Shown: positions 1 through 9,563 of the stretch, piece after piece
Layout: each line of letters begins with the position of its first letter
How positions within the stretch are numbered: the first letter of the stretch is position 1
Assembly (NCBI GenBank): GCA_945862985.1
Contig: CAMAZF010000012.1
Location: 1 to 56,071 of the forward strand
Length of the DNA: 56,071 nt
Direction of reading: 5' to 3'
Source: Bordetella parapertussis
Lineage (GTDB): Bacteria > Pseudomonadota > Gammaproteobacteria > Burkholderiales > Burkholderiaceae_A
Notes under the pieces: model-generated
Databases searched by the model: none
What the model was told of the DNA's origin: nothing
The model's input: only the letters and a program-made list of their open reading frames with translations
Made by a program: the position numbers and the translations under genes

Positions 1-969
1 GGCGCGCTTCCCGACATCCCCGTGAAGATCATGATGAATGTGGGCAACCCTCAGTTGGCGTTCGACTTTCAGTCGATTCCCAATGAGGGCGTGGGCTTGG
101 CTCGACTTGAGTTCATCATCAACAACAACATTGGCGTGCACCCCAAAGCCATTCTGGACTACCCGGCGGTAGACCCCGACCTGAAAGCGGCGGTCGAGCG
201 AATCGCGCGCGGTCACGCCTCTCCTCGCGACTTCTTCATCGATCGACTTGCGGAGGGCGTCGCCACGATTGCGGCCGCCTTCTGGCCAAAGCCAGTGATT
301 GTGCGGATGTCCGACTTCAAGTCCAACGAGTATCGCAAGCTGATTGGCGGGTCTCGTTATGAGCCAGAGGAAGAGAATCCCATGCTGGGGTTTCGTGGCG
401 CCTCTCGCTATATTGCGGAAGACTTCCGCGACTGTTTTGAGATGGAGGTCACAGCCTTGAAGCGGGTTCGAGAGGACATGGGCCTCACCAATATGGAGAT
501 CATGGTGCCGTTTGTTCGAACGGTGTCTGAGGCTCGCAAGGTAAACGAGCTGTTAGCGGCGCATGGTCTCGCTCGGGGCAGTGGGGCAAATGACCAAGGT
601 CAGGGTGGTCTCAAGCTCATCATGATGTGCGAGCTGCCGTCCAATGCCCTGCTGGCAAACGCCTTCCTCGATCATTTTGATGGCTTCTCGATTGGCTCAA
701 ACGATCTCACTCAGCTGACCCTTGGGCTCGATCGCGATTCGGGGTTGGTGGCAGCCTTGTTCGATGAGCGTGATGCCGCGGTGAAAAAGCTGCTCGAAAT
801 GGCGATCACCGCATGTAATGCGCGAGGCAAATACGTGGGGATCTGTGGCCAGGGCCCATCAGACCACCCCGATCTGGCACGGTGGCTGATGGAGCAGGGG
901 ATTCAGTCGATCTCGCTGAATCCCGATACCGTCGTCGATACCTGGCAGACGCTCGCCGCTACTGAATGA
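1..969 (+). CDS. ppsA: Phosphoenolpyruvate synthase, C-terminal part (5' end outside window)
   Basis: The reading frame is open from base 1 and ends with TGA at 967-969, so this is the last ~322 codons of a gene whose start lies to the left. PEP synthase converts pyruvate, ATP and water to PEP, AMP and phosphate for gluconeogenesis in the cytoplasm. The visible part is the C-terminal PEP-binding TIM barrel. Recognisable blocks are [25 protein letters not shown], the [19 protein letters not shown] loop, and [12 protein letters not shown] with the catalytic Cys codon at 844-846. The frame ends 11 bp inside the 3' end of the convergent binding-protein gene. The related enzyme PPDK or a PTS enzyme I would differ in these motifs; the SNDLTQ...GLDRDS pattern and the ending fit PpsA. 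Confidence 0.93.
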   Translation, partial: GALPDIPVKIMMNVGNPQLAFDFQSIPNEGVGLARLEFIINNNIGVHPKAILDYPAVDPDLKAAVERIARGHASPRDFFIDRLAEGVATIAAAFWPKPVIVRMSDFKSNEYRKLIGGSRYEPEEENPMLGFRGASRYIAEDFRDCFEMEVTALKRVREDMGLTNMEIMVPFVRTVSEARKVNELLAAHGLARGSGANDQGQGGLKLIMMCELPSNALLANAFLDHFDGFSIGSNDLTQLTLGLDRDSGLVAALFDERDAAVKKLLEMAITACNARGKYVGICGQGPSDHPDLARWLMEQGIQSISLNPDTVVDTWQTLAATE

Positions 970-2104
970 CCTTCACCAGCTCACGCTTGCCGCCTTTGTA
1001 GGTGAAAAGCGTGAGCGTGCCGCCCACAATGTCGCCTTTTTCATCAAAGGCAATGGGGCCGGTCACGCCGTCCATCTTGAGGCTTGCCAGGGCAGGCAAC
1101 ACCTTGGAGGACTCGACTGAATTGGCCTTTTTCATTGCCTCAGCCAAGGCCATGGTGGCGTCATAAACGTAAGGGGCATACAGCTGCACCTCAATGCCCA
1201 TCTCTTTTTTAAAGCGCTCTCGAAAGGCCTTGTCCTTCTGGGCATATTTGCCCGTCACGCCGCCGGCCTCGGCGCAGTAGACCTGATTGTCACCTAGTCC
1301 CTCTCCAGCCAGTTTAGGGAGAGCCGCCGTGCAGAGACCATCTCCACCCATCACCTTCGTGCTCAGCCCCAGCTGTTTCATTTGACGAATCATGGGGCCG
1401 CCCACGGCGTCCATCCCGCCATAGAAAATGATGTCGGGCTTCTTGCCTTTGAGGCTCGTGAGAATCGCCATGAAGTCGGTGGCCTTGTCGTTGGTGTATT
1501 CGCGGGCGATCACCTTGCCACCTGCGGACTGGACACCCTTGGCGAACTCATCAGCAACGCCTTGGCCATAAGCGGTTCGGTCATCAATCACCGCAATCGA
1601 TTTTCCCTTGAGTTCTGAGACCGCATAGCGACCCAGCACACCGCCCAACCTGACGTCGTCCGCGACCACTCGGAAGGCTGTTTTATAGCCTTGTCGGGTG
1701 TATTTGGGGTTCGTGGCAGAGGGGGAAATCTGAGGAATCCCAGCATCGTGATAGAGCCTTGAGGCTGGAATGGTGGTGCCAGAGTTGAGATGCCCCACGA
1801 CTCCGACCACCTTGGCATCAATGAGCTTCTGCGCCACTGGGGTGGCCTGCTTGGGCTCCGCGCCGTCATCCTCGCTCACCAAGACGAATTGCACGGGATT
1901 GCCGCCAATCTTGATCCCTGCCTTGTTCAGGTCGGCAATCGCCAGCTTGGCGCCGCCCTCGTTGTCCTTGCCGAGGTGGGCCTGATTGCCGGTCATCGGG
2001 GCGACATGCCCGATTTTGACCGTCACCGTGTTGGCGACGGCAGAACCAGCGAACAGTGCAGATACAGCAGCAACGCTCAGTGAGGCTTTCAATTGACGAT
2101 CCAT
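959..2104 (-). CDS. Periplasmic branched-chain amino acid ABC transporter substrate-binding protein (LivJ/LivK type)
   Basis: About 381 residues, a type I periplasmic-binding protein of the HAAT family. The N-terminus has a Sec signal peptide ending near SAVA-N, followed by [20 protein letters not shown], the usual first strand and loop of LivJ-like proteins. The ligand is probably a branched-chain or other amino acid, but this cannot be read from sequence alone. Two in-frame ATGs exist, at 2110 and 2104. AGGAG at 2114-2118 lies only 3 nt from the first but 9 nt from the second, so I prefer 2104. No LivH/M/G/F permease or ATPase genes adjoin it, so in this window it is an orphan receptor. Its 3' end overlaps ppsA by 11 bp. 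Confidence 0.88.
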   Translation of the reverse strand: MDRQLKASLSVAAVSALFAGSAVANTVTVKIGHVAPMTGNQAHLGKDNEGGAKLAIADLNKAGIKIGGNPVQFVLVSEDDGAEPKQATPVAQKLIDAKVVGVVGHLNSGTTIPASRLYHDAGIPQISPSATNPKYTRQGYKTAFRVVADDVRLGGVLGRYAVSELKGKSIAVIDDRTAYGQGVADEFAKGVQSAGGKVIAREYTNDKATDFMAILTSLKGKKPDIIFYGGMDAVGGPMIRQMKQLGLSTKVMGGDGLCTAALPKLAGEGLGDNQVYCAEAGGVTGKYAQKDKAFRERFKKEMGIEVQLYAPYVYDATMALAEAMKKANSVESSKVLPALASLKMDGVTGPIAFDEKGDIVGGTLTLFTYKGGKRELVKVIQ

Positions 2105-2155
2105 GTGCATTCACTCCTGGGTTGGGGTTGAAGGATTCTGAAAATCTAACCTGAA

Positions 2156-2611
2156 TTACGCCCGCCGGGTAACATCACGAACCAGTCGTTGTTTCTCCCT
2201 CTGCCACTCACGGTCCTTTTCAGTGGCGCGCTTGTCGTGTTGGCGCTTTCCCTTGGCCAGTCCTACCTCGAGCTTGATTCGGCCACGGCTGTAGTGCAGG
2301 TTGATGGGGACCAGTGCATAGCCGGAACGCTCGACCTTCCCGATGAGCTTGGCGATTTCCTCCGACTTCATCAGCAGCTTGCGGGTTCGGACTGGGTCCG
2401 GCTGGATGTGGGTTGAAGCCGTTGGAAGCGCCGAAATGTGGCAGCCAATGAGGAAGAGTTCAGCCTGTCGGATCACGACATAGGCCTCTTTGAGCTGGAC
2501 TCGTCCTGCTCGAATGGCCTTGGCCTCCCAACCCTCCAGCACGAGACCCGCTTCCATGCGGTCCTCAATGAAGTAGTCGTGAAAAGCCTTCTTGTTATCG
2601 ATGATCGACAT
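2156..2611 (-). CDS. smpB: SsrA-binding protein SmpB
   Basis: A 151-residue protein that binds tmRNA and delivers it to stalled ribosomes in trans-translation. The core begins [22 protein letters not shown], the standard SmpB opening (N, K, A, Y/F and E positions). It continues with [11 protein letters not shown], the tmRNA-binding barrel, and ends in a basic tail ([17 protein letters not shown]...) that fills the empty mRNA channel. The frame is open 41 codons further upstream, but that extension would run through ratA and looks unlike SmpB, so ATG at 2611 is chosen. It is divergent from ratA with only 11 bp between the start codons. This adjacency is common in proteobacteria. Confidence 0.95.
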   Translation of the reverse strand: MSIIDNKKAFHDYFIEDRMEAGLVLEGWEAKAIRAGRVQLKEAYVVIRQAELFLIGCHISALPTASTHIQPDPVRTRKLLMKSEEIAKLIGKVERSGYALVPINLHYSRGRIKLEVGLAKGKRQHDKRATEKDREWQREKQRLVRDVTRRA

Positions 2612-2622
2612 AAAATGCGTGC

Positions 2623-3072
2623 ATGGCTGAAGTAGTGAAGACCGTTTTGGTTCCGTATTCCGCTCAAGAGATGTTTGATCTCGTGTCGGACGTGGGTGCG
2701 TATCCTGACTTTTTACCATGGTGTGGCGGCGCATCTGTCCAACCCCAGGAAGACGGGTCTCGTCTCGAGCAGGTCCAGATTGCCTTCAAGGGCTTGCGGC
2801 AGTCGTTTACCACCCGAAACCGACACATCCCGGGTGAGCGAATCGACATGGCCCTGCATGAGGGTCCGTTTAAGTCCCTCACCGGGGCCTGGGTCTTTGT
2901 TCCGCTCCATGAGCGGGCCTGCAAGGTGAGCTTCTCTCTGAGCTATCACTTCTCTTCGAAGATTCTGGAGAAGCTGGTCGGACCGGTTTTTGAGCAGATC
3001 ACCACCAGCTTTGTCGATGCCTTCGTGCAGCGCGCGGATGGCCTCCATGGATCCCAACCCCAGCTCGGTTAG
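2623..3072 (+). CDS. ratA: RatA/Coq10 family START-domain protein
   Basis: A 149-residue polyketide-cyclase/START-like protein (Coq10/YfjG family). Family hallmarks are the N-terminal [21 protein letters not shown] and YPDFLPWC, followed by the amphipathic C-terminal helix [23 protein letters not shown]. coli RatA has been reported to block 70S ribosome association, while mitochondrial Coq10 binds ubiquinone; which role applies here is not visible. Its 3' end overlaps the next gene (rnfH/ratB) by 26 bp, suggesting translational coupling. It heads a rightward series rnfH-guaB-guaA-tadA. Confidence 0.9.
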   Translation: MAEVVKTVLVPYSAQEMFDLVSDVGAYPDFLPWCGGASVQPQEDGSRLEQVQIAFKGLRQSFTTRNRHIPGERIDMALHEGPFKSLTGAWVFVPLHERACKVSFSLSYHFSSKILEKLVGPVFEQITTSFVDAFVQRADGLHGSQPQLG

Positions 3073-3385
3073 CCTGCTCTGGGCAGGCTCGGAGGGGCTG
3101 GTTCGGCAATCCTGGCCCTTTGTGCCTGGCATGACGGTGGCTGACCTGCGCAAGCAGCCCGACATCCTGCATGCCTTGGCTCAGGCCTGGGACATGGGAC
3201 ACACCCGCGCCCGATTTGGCTCGATCCTAGACGACCAGCAGCGTCTCGAGCCCTGGGATCGGGTCGATCTCGTGAGGCCTCTCGTGGCAGACCCTAAAGA
3301 CGCCCGTCGTAAGCGGGTGGAGGCCCTGCGGGCCGAGCGGGCCAGACTCGGTCAGACCGACCGTTGGACCAAAAACCGAGGGTGA
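3047..3385 (+). CDS. RnfH/RatB family protein (ubiquitin-like fold)
   Basis: About 112 residues from ATG 3047. The protein aligns by eye with the RnfH (UPF0125) family: a short beta strand (SVSLLWAG), a GMTVADLRKQ segment, the FGSILDDQQRLEPWDRVDLVRPLVADPKDARRKR core and a basic C-terminus. Members have a beta-grasp fold and sit beside ratA in many proteobacteria, but no biochemical role is firmly established. The start overlaps the end of ratA by 26 bp. ATG 3038 and the open frame from 2990 are alternatives; none has a strong ribosome-binding site, so the exact start is uncertain. Confidence 0.85.
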   Translation: MDPNPSSVSLLWAGSEGLVRQSWPFVPGMTVADLRKQPDILHALAQAWDMGHTRARFGSILDDQQRLEPWDRVDLVRPLVADPKDARRKRVEALRAERARLGQTDRWTKNRG

Positions 3386-3450
3386 TCCTCGTGGGGCACC
3401 ACATCGGGTGAGTACAATACGACATTGGAAACTCTCCCCCTAGAACTCCC

Positions 3451-4914
3451 ATGCGCGTTCTGCAAAAGGCACTGACGTTTGACGACGTCCTTCTCGTTCC
3501 CGCCCATTCTGAAATTCTGCCGCGTGATGCCCGGCTCCATACACTTCTCACCCGAAACATTCGGCTGAATCTGCCCGTGGTGTCTGCAGCCATGGATACC
3601 GTGACAGAGGCAAGACTGGCCATTGCCATTGCGGAGGAGGGTGGAATCGGCATCATCCACAAAAACCTCACTCCCATGGCCCAGGCCGCCGAGGTCGCCA
3701 AGGTCAAGCGATTTGAGGCTGGCGTCGTGAAGGATCCCTTCACCATCAGCCCCAGCATGACGGTTCGACAGGTGCTGGCCCTCATCGCGGAGCGGCGAGT
3801 CTCCGGTCTTCCCGTGGTGGAAGGCGACCGTGTCGTGGGCATCGTCACGAACCGCGACCTGCGCTTTGAGACCAGGCTCGATCAGCCCGTACGAGACATC
3901 ATGACCCCTCGCGATCGGCTGGTGACGGTGAAGGAGGGGGCCTCTGTTGAGGAGGCCAAGGCGCTCATGCACGCACATCGCCTCGAGCGGGTTCTGGTGG
4001 TGAATGAGGCATTTCAGCTGCGAGGGCTGATCACCGTCAAAGACATTCTCAAAGGGATTGAACACCCCCATGCGGCCCGAGATGAGCAAGGCAAGCTTCG
4101 CGTGGGCGCCGCGGTTGGCGTGGGTGATGGGACAGAGGAGCGTGTCGAGCGCCTCGTTGAGGCCGGGGTGGACGTGATCGTGGTGGACACAGCCCATGGT
4201 CACTCCAAGGGCGTGCTCGATCGCGTTCAGTGGGTCAAGCAGCATTTCCCGAGTGTCGATGTCGTGGGCGGAAACATCGCCACGGCGGCTGCGGCCCGTG
4301 CACTCGTGGATCACGGGGCGGATGCGGTGAAGGTGGGCATCGGGCCCGGCTCCATCTGCACCACGCGCATCGTTGCGGGTGTGGGCGTGCCCCAGATTTC
4401 TGCCATCGCAAATGTCGCACAGGAGATGGCCCAGAGCGGCGTGCCCATCATTGCGGATGGCGGCATTCGCTTCTCAGGCGACATTGCGAAGGCTTTGGCA
4501 GCCGGTGCAAGCACAGTCATGATGGGCGGCATGTTTGCCGGCACGGAAGAGGCACCTGGCGAGGTCGTGCTCTTTCAGGGTCGTTCCTACAAGTCCTACC
4601 GGGGGATGGGGTCGGTGGGGGCCATGCAGGCAGGCTCAGCAGACCGCTATTTCCAAGAGGATGAAAGCCCCAGCGCGGATAAGTTCGTTCCTGAGGGCAT
4701 TGAGGGACGGGTCCCTTACAAAGGCAGCGTCAAGCAGATCCTGTTTCAGCTCGCGGGCGGGCTGCGATCCAGCATGGGGTACTGCGGCTGTGCCTCCATC
4801 GAGGAATTACACGACAAGGCCACCTTCGTGGAGATCACCACTTCTGGCATTCGTGAATCCCATGTGCACGACGTCCAGATCACCAAAGAAGCCCCGAACT
4901 ACCGCGCTGACTGA
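3451..4914 (+). CDS. guaB: Inosine-5'-monophosphate dehydrogenase
   Basis: A 487-residue enzyme oxidising IMP to XMP with NAD+, the committed step of GMP synthesis. It begins [22 protein letters not shown] catalytic TIM barrel is interrupted by a tandem CBS (Bateman) domain at roughly residues 90-205 ([21 protein letters not shown] and the second repeat). The catalytic loop GPGSICTTR carries Cys303. Later blocks include the [17 protein letters not shown] phosphate-binding turn and the [10 protein letters not shown] flap. The family length is ~487, so it is complete. It lies 6 bp upstream of guaA, forming the usual guaBA operon. A TACAAT hexamer at 3413-3418 could be a -10 element, but I found no good -35. 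Confidence 0.98.
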   Translation: MRVLQKALTFDDVLLVPAHSEILPRDARLHTLLTRNIRLNLPVVSAAMDTVTEARLAIAIAEEGGIGIIHKNLTPMAQAAEVAKVKRFEAGVVKDPFTISPSMTVRQVLALIAERRVSGLPVVEGDRVVGIVTNRDLRFETRLDQPVRDIMTPRDRLVTVKEGASVEEAKALMHAHRLERVLVVNEAFQLRGLITVKDILKGIEHPHAARDEQGKLRVGAAVGVGDGTEERVERLVEAGVDVIVVDTAHGHSKGVLDRVQWVKQHFPSVDVVGGNIATAAAARALVDHGADAVKVGIGPGSICTTRIVAGVGVPQISAIANVAQEMAQSGVPIIADGGIRFSGDIAKALAAGASTVMMGGMFAGTEEAPGEVVLFQGRSYKSYRGMGSVGAMQAGSADRYFQEDESPSADKFVPEGIEGRVPYKGSVKQILFQLAGGLRSSMGYCGCASIEELHDKATFVEITTSGIRESHVHDVQITKEAPNYRAD

Positions 4915-4920
4915 GGCCGC

Positions 4921-6540
4921 ATGACTCACGACAAGATTCTGATCCTGGACTTTGGCTCCCAGGTGACCCAGCTCATTGCCCGCCGCGTGCGCGAGGCCCA
5001 CGTCTATTGCGAGGTTCATCCCTGCGATGTCACTGACGACTGGCTCCGGGAATTCTCGGCGGATGGTCAGCTCAAGGGCATCATTCTCTCTGGCAGCCAT
5101 GCCAGCGTGTACGAGGAAACCACCGATCGCGCACCGGCGCTGTGCTTCCAACTTGGAGTGCCGGTCCTCGGCATTTGCTATGGCATGCAGACCATGGCGC
5201 AGCAGCTTGGTGGCCGAGTCGAGACGGGCTTACAGCGTGAGTTCGGATATGCAGAGGTGCGTGCGCGCGGTCACACCGCGCTCCTGAAAGACATTCAAGA
5301 CTTCGTGACCCCCGAGGGCCATGGCATGTTGAAAGTCTGGATGAGCCATGGCGACAAGGTGGTCGAACTGCCCCCGGGCTTCAAGCTCATGGCCTCCACG
5401 GAGAGCTGCCCCATTGCTGGCATGGCCGATGAGGCCCGACAGTTTTATGCGGTGCAGTTTCACCCCGAGGTCACTCACACCATTCAGGGTAAGGCATTGC
5501 TCGAGCGCTTCGTGCTTGAGATCTGCAGAGCCTCACCTGACTGGATCATGCGGGACCATGTTGCAGAGGCCGTGGCAGAGATTCGAGAACAGGTGGGGGA
5601 CGAGGAGGTCATCCTGGGTCTCTCTGGGGGCGTGGATTCCTCTGTCGCCGCTGCACTGATTCACCGAGCCATCGGCGAGCAGCTCACCTGTATTTTTGTA
5701 GACCATGGCCTCCTGCGCTTGAACGAAGGCGATCATGTCATGGAGATGTTTGCTGGGCGCCTTCATGCACGGGTGATTCGGGTTGACGCGAGCGAGCGGT
5801 TCCTGCGTGAGTTGGCCGGCGTCAGTGAGCCTGAGGCCAAGCGCAAGATCATCGGCCGACTCTTTGTAGAAGTCTTTAAAGAGGAGGCTGCAAAGCTCAA
5901 GGCGGGTGGCCAGGGCCACAAGGGGGCAACCTTCTTGGCCCAGGGCACCATCTACCCAGATGTCATTGAGTCGGGGGGAGCCAAGAGCAAAAAGGCTGTC
6001 ACCATCAAGAGTCATCACAATGTTGGTGGGTTGCCCGAGCAGCTCGGACTCAAACTGCTTGAGCCTTTGCGCGATCTCTTCAAGGACGAGGTGCGCGAAC
6101 TGGGCATCGCCTTGGGTCTGCCCCACGAGATGGTCTATCGTCACCCATTCCCCGGTCCAGGCTTAGGGGTGCGCATTCTCGGCGAGGTGAAGCAGGCGTA
6201 TGCAGACCTGCTCCGACGCGCAGACCACATCTTTATCGAAGAACTTCGCAACACCGTCGACGCTCAGACCGGAAAGACCTGGTACGAACTCACCAGCCAG
6301 GCCTTCGCCGTGTTCCTGCCAGTCAAGAGCGTTGGGGTCATGGGCGACGGTCGAACCTACGACTATGTCGTGGCGCTGAGAGCCGTGGTCACCTCCGACT
6401 TCATGACGGCTGACTGGGCGGAGCTGCCGTACGCTCTGCTCAAGCGCGTATCCAGCAGGATCATCAATGAGGTCCGTGGCATCAATCGCGTCACGCTGGA
6501 CATCAGTTCAAAACCCCCTGCGACGATTGAGTGGGAGTGA
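4921..6540 (+). CDS. guaA: GMP synthase (glutamine-hydrolysing)
   Basis: A 539-residue enzyme aminating XMP to GMP with glutamine and ATP. An N-terminal class I glutamine amidotransferase domain contains the nucleophile Cys86 in [15 protein letters not shown] and the His/Glu pair in QFHPEVTHT. The ATP pyrophosphatase domain has the P-loop [11 protein letters not shown] near residue 235. The C-terminal dimerisation domain ends [21 protein letters not shown], which is invariant in GuaA. It follows guaB by 6 bp, and its last codons overlap the start of tadA, so guaB-guaA-tadA are likely co-transcribed. Confidence 0.98.
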   Translation: MTHDKILILDFGSQVTQLIARRVREAHVYCEVHPCDVTDDWLREFSADGQLKGIILSGSHASVYEETTDRAPALCFQLGVPVLGICYGMQTMAQQLGGRVETGLQREFGYAEVRARGHTALLKDIQDFVTPEGHGMLKVWMSHGDKVVELPPGFKLMASTESCPIAGMADEARQFYAVQFHPEVTHTIQGKALLERFVLEICRASPDWIMRDHVAEAVAEIREQVGDEEVILGLSGGVDSSVAAALIHRAIGEQLTCIFVDHGLLRLNEGDHVMEMFAGRLHARVIRVDASERFLRELAGVSEPEAKRKIIGRLFVEVFKEEAAKLKAGGQGHKGATFLAQGTIYPDVIESGGAKSKKAVTIKSHHNVGGLPEQLGLKLLEPLRDLFKDEVRELGIALGLPHEMVYRHPFPGPGLGVRILGEVKQAYADLLRRADHIFIEELRNTVDAQTGKTWYELTSQAFAVFLPVKSVGVMGDGRTYDYVVALRAVVTSDFMTADWAELPYALLKRVSSRIINEVRGINRVTLDISSKPPATIEWE

Positions 6541-7001
6541 CGGACGAACACTGGATGCGCCTGGCCCTGGAGCAGGCGCAGCTGGCTGCTGCAGAGGGCG
6601 AAGTTCCGGTTGGGGCCGTCGTGGTCTCCGAAGAGAACGAGCTCCTCGCCATCGGGCGGAATCGCCCCATCGGCTTGCATGACCCCAGCGCCCATGCCGA
6701 GATTCAGGCGCTTCGTGCCGCGGGAGCGCACATGGGCAATTACCGGCTGCCGGGCGCGCGTCTCTACGTGACGCTGGAGCCCTGTTTGATGTGCGCAGGC
6801 GCCATGTTTCATGCGCGCCTTTCGGAAGTCATCTTCGGTGCGTCAGATCCCAAGACCGGCGTCGCCGGGGGCGCCTGCGAGGTCTTCAGTTGGCGGAACA
6901 TCAACCACCAGACGCAGGTCCGCGGTGGCGTTCTTGAGGCAGAGTGTGGCAGTCTGTTGCGAAGCTTTTTTGCGGCCCGACGCTCCGGAGCTCAACCATG
7001 A
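6537..7001 (+). CDS. tadA: tRNA-specific adenosine deaminase TadA
   Basis: About 154 residues, deaminating A34 to inosine in tRNA-Arg(ACG). Zinc and catalytic motifs of the CDA fold are clear: SAHAEIQAL (His53, Glu55) and PCLMCAGA (Cys83 and Cys86). The surrounding [20 protein letters not shown] and [10 protein letters not shown] blocks mark TadA rather than a nucleoside deaminase. There are two GTG start candidates, 6531 and 6537. The second makes the typical GTGA overlap with the guaA stop and is preferred, but the two cannot be separated with confidence. The stop overlaps the following L,D-transpeptidase start as ATGA. Confidence 0.94.
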   Translation: MTDEHWMRLALEQAQLAAAEGEVPVGAVVVSEENELLAIGRNRPIGLHDPSAHAEIQALRAAGAHMGNYRLPGARLYVTLEPCLMCAGAMFHARLSEVIFGASDPKTGVAGGACEVFSWRNINHQTQVRGGVLEAECGSLLRSFFAARRSGAQP

Positions 7002-7558
7002 CCTATGTCTCAGCCAGCCCGTATCACTTGGTCGTGTCTGTGGCGGCACAGCGGCTCCACGTCTTTGATTTCCGTCGAACCCATCAACACCCTCCAGCTC
7101 AGCATGATTCTGCCCGCTGGCACCCCATTCAGGCGCAGTGGGTGCGGTCCTTCTCCATTTCAACCGCCAAGAATGGGATAGGAAACCTCAAGGGTAGCTT
7201 CTGTACTCCTCGCGGACGGCATCAGATTCGCGCCAAGATTGGAGCCGGCTCTGCCTTCAATACGGTGTTTGTGGGGCGAAGGCCCACGGGTGAGATCTGG
7301 GCCCCCGATCTCGCCCTTCAGCACCCGAAGCGGGACTGGATTCTCACGCGTATTCTCTGGCTCTCAGGTCTGGAGCCGGGCGTGAATCGACTGGGCGAGG
7401 TGGACACCATGCGTCGTTATGTCTATCTGCACGGCAGTCCTTCAACGGTACACATGGGAGAGCCGGGTTCCATCGGCTGCGTTCGGATGCGCAACCAAGA
7501 CATTGTGGATTTGTTTGACTGGGTCCCCGCGGGAACCACAGTCATGATCGACGACTAA
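6998..7558 (+). CDS. L,D-transpeptidase (YkuD domain) without a visible signal peptide
   Basis: A 186-residue YkuD-family protein. The catalytic signature is present: YVYLHGSPSTVHMGEPG followed by SIGCVRMRNQD with the nucleophile Cys161. Such enzymes form 3-3 crosslinks in peptidoglycan or attach proteins to it, acting in the periplasm. The start ATG at 6998 overlaps the tadA stop (ATGA) and has GGAG at 6987-6990, so the N-terminus [20 protein letters not shown] is well supported. No Sec or Tat signal and no transmembrane helix are visible, which is odd for an exported enzyme. It ends 6 bp before the convergent ppiC, with no obvious terminator between. Confidence 0.88.
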   Translation: MTYVSASPYHLVVSVAAQRLHVFDFRRTHQHPPAQHDSARWHPIQAQWVRSFSISTAKNGIGNLKGSFCTPRGRHQIRAKIGAGSAFNTVFVGRRPTGEIWAPDLALQHPKRDWILTRILWLSGLEPGVNRLGEVDTMRRYVYLHGSPSTVHMGEPGSIGCVRMRNQDIVDLFDWVPAGTTVMIDD

Positions 7559-7564
7559 ACCGGC

Positions 7565-8335
7565 TTACTTGATTTTGGCCTTGGCTTTGAGCTTTTCCTG
7601 GAACTCGGCCAGGCGACGGCGCTGAAGGCTTTCACTCAATTGGTCCTTCACTTCATCAAAGGCGGGGACCTGGGCTTTGCGCATGTCATCGAGTCTGATC
7701 ACGTGCCAGCCAAACTGAGACTGAACGGGTGCCTGGGTCACTTCCCCCTTCTTGAGGGCCACCATGGCGTCTGCGAAGGGCTTGACGAAATTGCTGGGGC
7801 TTGCCCAGTCCAGATCTCCCCCACGGGCCGCTGAGCCCGGATCCTTGGAGTCCTTTGCAAGGTCTTCGAACTTGGCGCCCTTTCCGAGCTTGTCAATGAT
7901 GGCCCTCGCGCTTGCTTCAGTCTCCACCAGAATATGGCGGGCACGGTACTCGTCGCCCTGGAGTTTGGAGAGCCGGTCGTACTCTGCTTTCACGTCGGCT
8001 TCCTTCACCGCGTTCTTGCTCATCTCATCCTGCACGAGCGCCTGAATGAGCACCTGTTGACGGGCCGCATCAATCTGAAACTTCAGTTCAGGCTTTGCAG
8101 GAAGACCGCGACGCTCCGCCTCTTGAAGGAGGATTTCGCGGTCCACGAGTTCCTGCCGAACCAAGGTGGCGAGCTCGGGCGTGGAGGGCTGCCCTTGCTT
8201 CTCCAGCTCCTTAAGGAAGAGATCTGCACGCTCTTTGGGGATGGCGCGGCCATTCACCACCGCAATATTCTGGGCATAAGCACTGCTCGAAACCACCAAA
8301 AGCAATGCAGCAAAAACAGGGGACAGACGCGTCAT
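7565..8335 (-). CDS. Periplasmic parvulin-type peptidyl-prolyl isomerase (PpiC/SurA family)
   Basis: A 256-residue exported foldase. Residues 1-21 form a signal peptide (MTRLSPVFAALLLVVSSSAYA-Q). An N-terminal helical chaperone region follows (VNGRAIPKERADLFLKELEKQ). The parvulin domain spans about residues 133-225, with YRARHILVETEASARAIIDKL, GGDLDWASPSNFVKPFADAM and FGWHVIRLDD all diagnostic. It probably helps fold outer-membrane or periplasmic proteins. It is the last gene of the msrB-ispZ-bolA-ppiC set. Its ATG overlaps the bolA stop by 4 bp, so translation is probably coupled. Confidence 0.93.
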   Translation of the reverse strand: MTRLSPVFAALLLVVSSSAYAQNIAVVNGRAIPKERADLFLKELEKQGQPSTPELATLVRQELVDREILLQEAERRGLPAKPELKFQIDAARQQVLIQALVQDEMSKNAVKEADVKAEYDRLSKLQGDEYRARHILVETEASARAIIDKLGKGAKFEDLAKDSKDPGSAARGGDLDWASPSNFVKPFADAMVALKKGEVTQAPVQSQFGWHVIRLDDMRKAQVPAFDEVKDQLSESLQRRRLAEFQEKLKAKAKIK

Positions 8336-8604
8336 GAGACAAACTCCGAAGGGGTTCGCGCGTCGATCGAGAGCGCATGGATTCGCGCGGGCATCCAGTC
8401 GCTGAGCGCATCATACACAAGGCGATGTCTGGAGACGCGGCTCTTGCCCTCAAAGTCGGGAGAGACAATCAACAGCTCAAAATGTCCACCGCCGGCAGCC
8501 GATCCCGCATGCCCATGGTGTGCCGCTGAGTCATCCCGAAGGAGCATCTCAGTGATCTGGAGCCGCTCACGAAGTCGGGCTTCGATCGACTCTGTCAGGC
8601 TCAT
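8332..8604 (-). CDS. BolA family protein
   Basis: A 90-residue BolA-like protein. BolA proteins pair with monothiol glutaredoxins to bind [2Fe-2S] clusters and in some bacteria act as transcription factors. Visible features are the N-terminal amphipathic helix (LTESIEARLRERLQ), the conserved histidines around HHGHAG, the GGHFELLIVSPDFEGKSRVSRHRLVYDAL core and the C-terminal IHALSIDARTPSEF. It is sandwiched between ispZ and ppiC with 4-bp overlaps on both sides. Confidence 0.93.
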   Translation of the reverse strand: MSLTESIEARLRERLQITEMLLRDDSAAHHGHAGSAAGGGHFELLIVSPDFEGKSRVSRHRLVYDALSDWMPARIHALSIDARTPSEFVS

Positions 8605-9155
8605 GATCGAGGCTCCGCAGGAGGAGCTGGCTCCTGGCCATGGCGCGTCATATAAATGGTCTGGCCCACAACAAACAGGGCCATCAGCCCAATGCCGCCA
8701 AAAAGCTTGAAGTCAACCCAGACATCGGTGGTAAAGGTCATTGCCACCCAAGTGTTCAAGGCTGCCATCAGGACAAAGAAAATCGCCCACGCCATGTTCA
8801 AGCGCCGCCACGCCACGTCGGGCATTTGGATCTTGTCACCGATGAGGGTCTTTAGGAGCACCGTCTTGCCCAACAGCTGCGGCACGGCGAACACCAATGC
8901 GGAGAGCCCGTAGAGCAGGGTGGGCTTGGCTTTGATAAACCGCTCGTCTTGGAGGAGCAGCGTGAGGCCTCCGAAGACGACGATCAGGCCCAGGCCAATC
9001 CACTGCATGCGATCGATTGGCATGCCACGTGCGCGCATGATCCCGATCATGAGCACGCTCATGATCACCGCAAGTCCAGTCGCCCAATACAGGTCGACCA
9101 GCTTGTAGGTCACAAAGAAAACGACCAATGCGCCCCAGTCCGCCAGCAACTTCAT
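8601..9155 (-). CDS. Septation protein A / inner membrane protein YciB
   Basis: A 184-residue integral membrane protein of the YciB/IspZ family. Family signs are the N-terminal MKLLADWGALVVFFVTYKL, the DERFIKAKPTLLYGL segment, and the WRRLNMAWAIFFVLMAALNTWVA helix with the conserved W and N. About five hydrophobic spans are visible. Members affect cell envelope synthesis and septation; the mechanism is not settled. It sits between msrB and bolA with 4-bp overlaps, an arrangement I recognise from other Burkholderiales. Confidence 0.93.
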   Translation of the reverse strand: MKLLADWGALVVFFVTYKLVDLYWATGLAVIMSVLMIGIMRARGMPIDRMQWIGLGLIVVFGGLTLLLQDERFIKAKPTLLYGLSALVFAVPQLLGKTVLLKTLIGDKIQMPDVAWRRLNMAWAIFFVLMAALNTWVAMTFTTDVWVDFKLFGGIGLMALFVVGQTIYMTRHGQEPAPPAEPRS

Positions 9156-9538
9156 TCGGTGCTGCCTTCAAACTTCACCGAGGCGGAATTCACACAGTAG
9201 CGCAGGCCTGTATCGGTCGGGCCATCTGGAAACACGTGGCCGAGGTGAGCGCCGCAATGGTTGCAGAGAATCTCAGTCCGAACCACGCCGTGGCTTCGGT
9301 CTTCCACTTCGCGAATATTGCCCTCGACCAGCGCTCGGTCGTAGCTGGGCCATCCACAGCCGGCGTCAAATTTGCTCTCAGAGGAGAAGAGCTGAGTGCC
9401 ACAGCAGATGCAGTCATAGCGCCCCTTGCCCCAGAAATTCCAAAACTCCCCCGTGAAAGGGGGCTCGGTGTATGCCTTCTGCGTCACCGCGTATTGCATG
9501 TCGGTGAGGCGCGCGCGCAACTCGTCGTCTTTGGTCAT
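9152..9538 (-). CDS. msrB: Peptide-methionine (R)-S-oxide reductase MsrB
   Basis: A 128-residue enzyme reducing the R epimer of protein methionine sulfoxide. The structural zinc site is complete: CICCGTQLF and LCNHCGAHLGHVF supply two CxxC pairs. The resolving and catalytic region ends in LRYCVNSASVKFEG with the catalytic Cys. No MsrA domain is fused and no signal peptide is seen, so it is cytoplasmic. It follows selO by 25 bp on the same strand and begins the 4-bp-overlapping set msrB-ispZ-bolA-ppiC. Confidence 0.96.
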   Translation of the reverse strand: MTKDDELRARLTDMQYAVTQKAYTEPPFTGEFWNFWGKGRYDCICCGTQLFSSESKFDAGCGWPSYDRALVEGNIREVEDRSHGVVRTEILCNHCGAHLGHVFPDGPTDTGLRYCVNSASVKFEGSTE

Positions 9539-9563
9539 GTCCGTCTCCTGAATAGATGGAAGT

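Noticed and set aside
2612-2734. N-terminally extended SmpB from the longest open frame
   Set aside because: The extra 41 codons lie in ratA and show no similarity to SmpB, and the normal SmpB start is present at 2611.
2623-3385. RatA-RatB as a toxin-antitoxin module
   Set aside because: The name comes from E. coli studies, but the proteins are a START-domain and a beta-grasp protein conserved as housekeeping neighbours of smpB; nothing in the sequence shows antitoxin function.
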